A stretch of 6,763 nucleotides of DNA, taken from assembly GCA_026985835.1 (NCBI GenBank), contig JALSPS010000104.1:1-6763 (forward strand). The letters are read 5' to 3'. The translations under genes were made by a program, and so were the position numbers. Positions within the stretch are counted from its first letter, which is position 1; the number at the start of each line of letters is the position of its first letter. Below, piece by piece: positions 5,526 through 6,763 of this stretch. The DNA comes from Candidatus Kaiserbacteria bacterium. Lineage in GTDB: Bacteria > Patescibacteriota > Minisyncoccia > Phycocordibacterales > UBA2100. The notes beneath the pieces were generated by a model, which was not told the DNA's origin, did no database searches, and saw only the letters and a list, made by a program, of their open reading frames with translations.

Positions 5526-5897
5526 ATGTTACAACCACAGTCAATAGTAAAAATAACGGACAATTCCGGAGGAAAAATAGGACGCGTTTTCAAAGTACTT
5601 GGAGGTTCAAAAAGACGCTACGCGCAACTTGGGGATGAGGTTGTTATAGCTGTGCAATCAGCCGAACCTCGTAAGCAAGTAAAGAAAAAAGATGTTTTGC
5701 GCGCCGTTGTTGTAAGGCAAAGAAAAGCATACAGGCGAAAAGATGGTTCTTATATAAGGTTTGATGATAATGCTGTTGTGATTGTTGATAAAGCGAAAAA
5801 AGAACCAAAGGCAAATCGTGTTTTTGGACCGATTCCAAGAGAGGTGGTTGAGGCCGGTTATCAGAAGGTGGGATCTCTTGCCCCTGAAATTTTATAA
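5526..5897 (+). CDS. rplN: 50S ribosomal protein L14
   Basis: L14 lies at the subunit interface, contacts L19 and 16S rRNA in bridges, and is the docking site of the silencing factor RsfS in many bacteria. The 123-residue length is typical. Landmarks are MLQPQSIVKITDNSGGK (1-17), FKVLGGSKRRYAQLGDEVVI (22-41), the VVVRQRKAYRRKDGSYIRF core (61-79), DDNAVVIVD (80-88), NRVFGPIPRE (97-106) and the terminal SLAPEIL. DNSGG replaces the more usual DNSGA. It starts 4 bases after rpsQ with ATTATG and no Shine-Dalgarno. Confidence 0.98.
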   Translation: MLQPQSIVKITDNSGGKIGRVFKVLGGSKRRYAQLGDEVVIAVQSAEPRKQVKKKDVLRAVVVRQRKAYRRKDGSYIRFDDNAVVIVDKAKKEPKANRVFGPIPREVVEAGYQKVGSLAPEIL

Positions 5898-5903
5898 AAA
5901 ATT

Positions 5904-6215
5904 ATGAAGATAAAAAAAGGAGACAAAGTAATAGTTATAGCTGGAAAAGACAAAGGTAAAACATCTGTTGTAATAAAGGCTATGCCAAGTGTTGGAAAGG
6001 TTATTCTTGAGGGTGTAAACATAGCAAAAAAACATCTAAAACCAAAAACACAAGGTTCAAAAGGTCAAATAATTGATGTTGCGATGCCAATTGATGTGTC
6101 TAATGTTGCAATAGCGGATCCAAAAACCGGCAAGCCCACACGAGTTAAGATTAAAAGAACTGATAGTGGAGCCCGTGTTAGAATTGCTGTTAAAAGTGGT
6201 GCGGAGATTAAATAA
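5904..6215 (+). CDS. rplX: 50S ribosomal protein L24
   Basis: L24 is an assembly-initiating protein of the 50S subunit that binds the 5' domain of 23S rRNA near the tunnel exit. The 103-residue protein opens with a KOW motif, KKGDKVIVIAGKDKGKTSVV (4-23). It continues with KVILEGVNIAKKHLKP (32-47) and the conserved MPIDVSNVAIADPKTGKPTR (61-80). Where some family members have a Cys-x-x-Cys pair in this last segment (CPKCGK), this one has DPKTGK, so no metal knuckle is present. It starts 6 bases after rplN with ATTATG. Confidence 0.97.
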   Translation: MKIKKGDKVIVIAGKDKGKTSVVIKAMPSVGKVILEGVNIAKKHLKPKTQGSKGQIIDVAMPIDVSNVAIADPKTGKPTRVKIKRTDSGARVRIAVKSGAEIK

Positions 6216-6220
6216 TTATT

Positions 6221-6763
6221 ATGAAATCAACAAGAGAAATAATAAAAAATTTATTTGATACGCTAAAGGAGCGTTTTGGTTATAAAAATAAAATGCAAGC
6301 TCCTCATATAGAAAAAATTGTCATCTCAACTGGAATTGGCTCTGTGAAAGATAGAAATAAAGTGGCTCTAATAAAAGATAGACTCGCGCGTATTACCGGT
6401 CAAAAACCTGCAGAAACGGTTGCTAAAAAATCAATTGCTGGGTTTAAAGTGAGAGAAGGTAATGTGGTTGGGTATAAGGTTACATTGCGTGGCGCTCGTA
6501 TGTATCAATTTTTGGATAAGCTTATTCATATAGCGCTTCCTCGTACAAGAGACTTTCGCGGGCTTTCAGCTGATGCGTTTGATGATATGAATAATTACAC
6601 AATAGGCATTAAAGAGCACACCATATTTCCGGAAACTTCTGATGAAGAACTCAAGGATGTTTTTGGTATGAGTATTACAATTGTAACAACCGCCAAGACA
6701 AAAGATGAAGCGCAAGCATTGCTCAGAGAAATAAGAATACCATTTAAAAACAATGATAATTAA
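6221..6763 (+). CDS. rplE: 50S ribosomal protein L5
   Basis: L5 belongs to the 5S rRNA particle of the central protuberance, contacts P-site tRNA and forms a bridge to S13. The 180-residue protein is complete: its TAA is the last codon of the window. Landmarks are MQAPHIEKIVISTGIGS (25-41), AKKSIAGFKVREG (68-80), GYKVTLRG (84-91), IALPRTRDFRGLS (104-116), NNYTIGIKEHTIFPE (124-138) and SITIVTTAKTKDEAQALL (151-168). The usual FDGxGNY motif appears as FDDMNNY. It starts 5 bases after rplX with TTATTATG. The canonical next genes (rpsN/rpsZ, rpsH, rplF and so on) would lie beyond the window. Confidence 0.98.
   Translation: MKSTREIIKNLFDTLKERFGYKNKMQAPHIEKIVISTGIGSVKDRNKVALIKDRLARITGQKPAETVAKKSIAGFKVREGNVVGYKVTLRGARMYQFLDKLIHIALPRTRDFRGLSADAFDDMNNYTIGIKEHTIFPETSDEELKDVFGMSITIVTTAKTKDEAQALLREIRIPFKNNDN

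Noticed and set aside
1..6763. A hidden novel system such as defence, CRISPR, retron or mobile element
   Set aside because: Both strands were considered: there are no spaced repeats, transposase, reverse transcriptase, nuclease or toxin-antitoxin motifs, and nearly every base is explained by the surface gene and nine ribosomal genes.

Overview
The window is an AT-rich bacterial segment with all genes on the + strand. It has two parts: most of a gene for a very large secreted or cell-surface protein (positions 3-3170), and a tightly packed run of nine ribosomal protein genes (3316-6763) in the classical order rpsS-rplV-rpsC-rplP-rpmC-rpsQ-rplN-rplX-rplE. A 145-base gap between them (3171-3315) holds the only substantial non-coding sequence, including a good candidate sigma70-type promoter.

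The likely source is a member of the Candidate Phyla Radiation / Patescibacteria, perhaps Parcubacteria-like. This is inferred from the protein sequences, from the style of the surface protein (Pro/Lys linker, Ser-Pro and Gly-rich stretch, Ig-like, lamin-tail and parallel beta-helix domains), from the Shine-Dalgarno-free starts and from the compact layout. There is no 16S rRNA gene here to prove it. Standard code 11 fits: every gene reads through without in-frame TGA, and all ten stops are TAA or TAG.

Region 1 (3-3170). The reading frame is open to the left edge, so the gene is probably 5'-truncated by the window. In order, the visible protein has an unrecognised helical region, a Lys/Pro linker, a Ser-Pro/Gly-rich stretch, two Ig-like domains, a lamin-tail-like domain and two related right-handed beta-helix units. 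Its six cysteines lie in three close pairs, which suits an oxidised extracellular environment. Its function (adhesion, surface coat or polysaccharide binding) cannot be decided from sequence.

Region 2 (3171-3315). This holds a weak hairpin at the end of the surface gene, a weak promoter-like TATAAT, an eight-codon ORF, a TTGACT-17 bp-TAATAT promoter, and a small perfect stem-loop at the predicted transcript start, just before the rpsS ATG.

Region 3 (3316-6763). The nine genes encode ribosome components (S19, S3 and S17 of the small subunit; L22, L16, L29, L14, L24 and L5 of the large subunit). Gaps of 2-11 bases imply one transcript and coupled translation. Two points stand out. The usual upstream half of the S10 operon (rpsJ, rplC, rplD, rplW, rplB) is absent and replaced by the surface gene. 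Also, none of the nine starts has a Shine-Dalgarno sequence; seven of nine read ATTATG. I found no tRNA, rRNA, CRISPR, insertion sequence or defence system.
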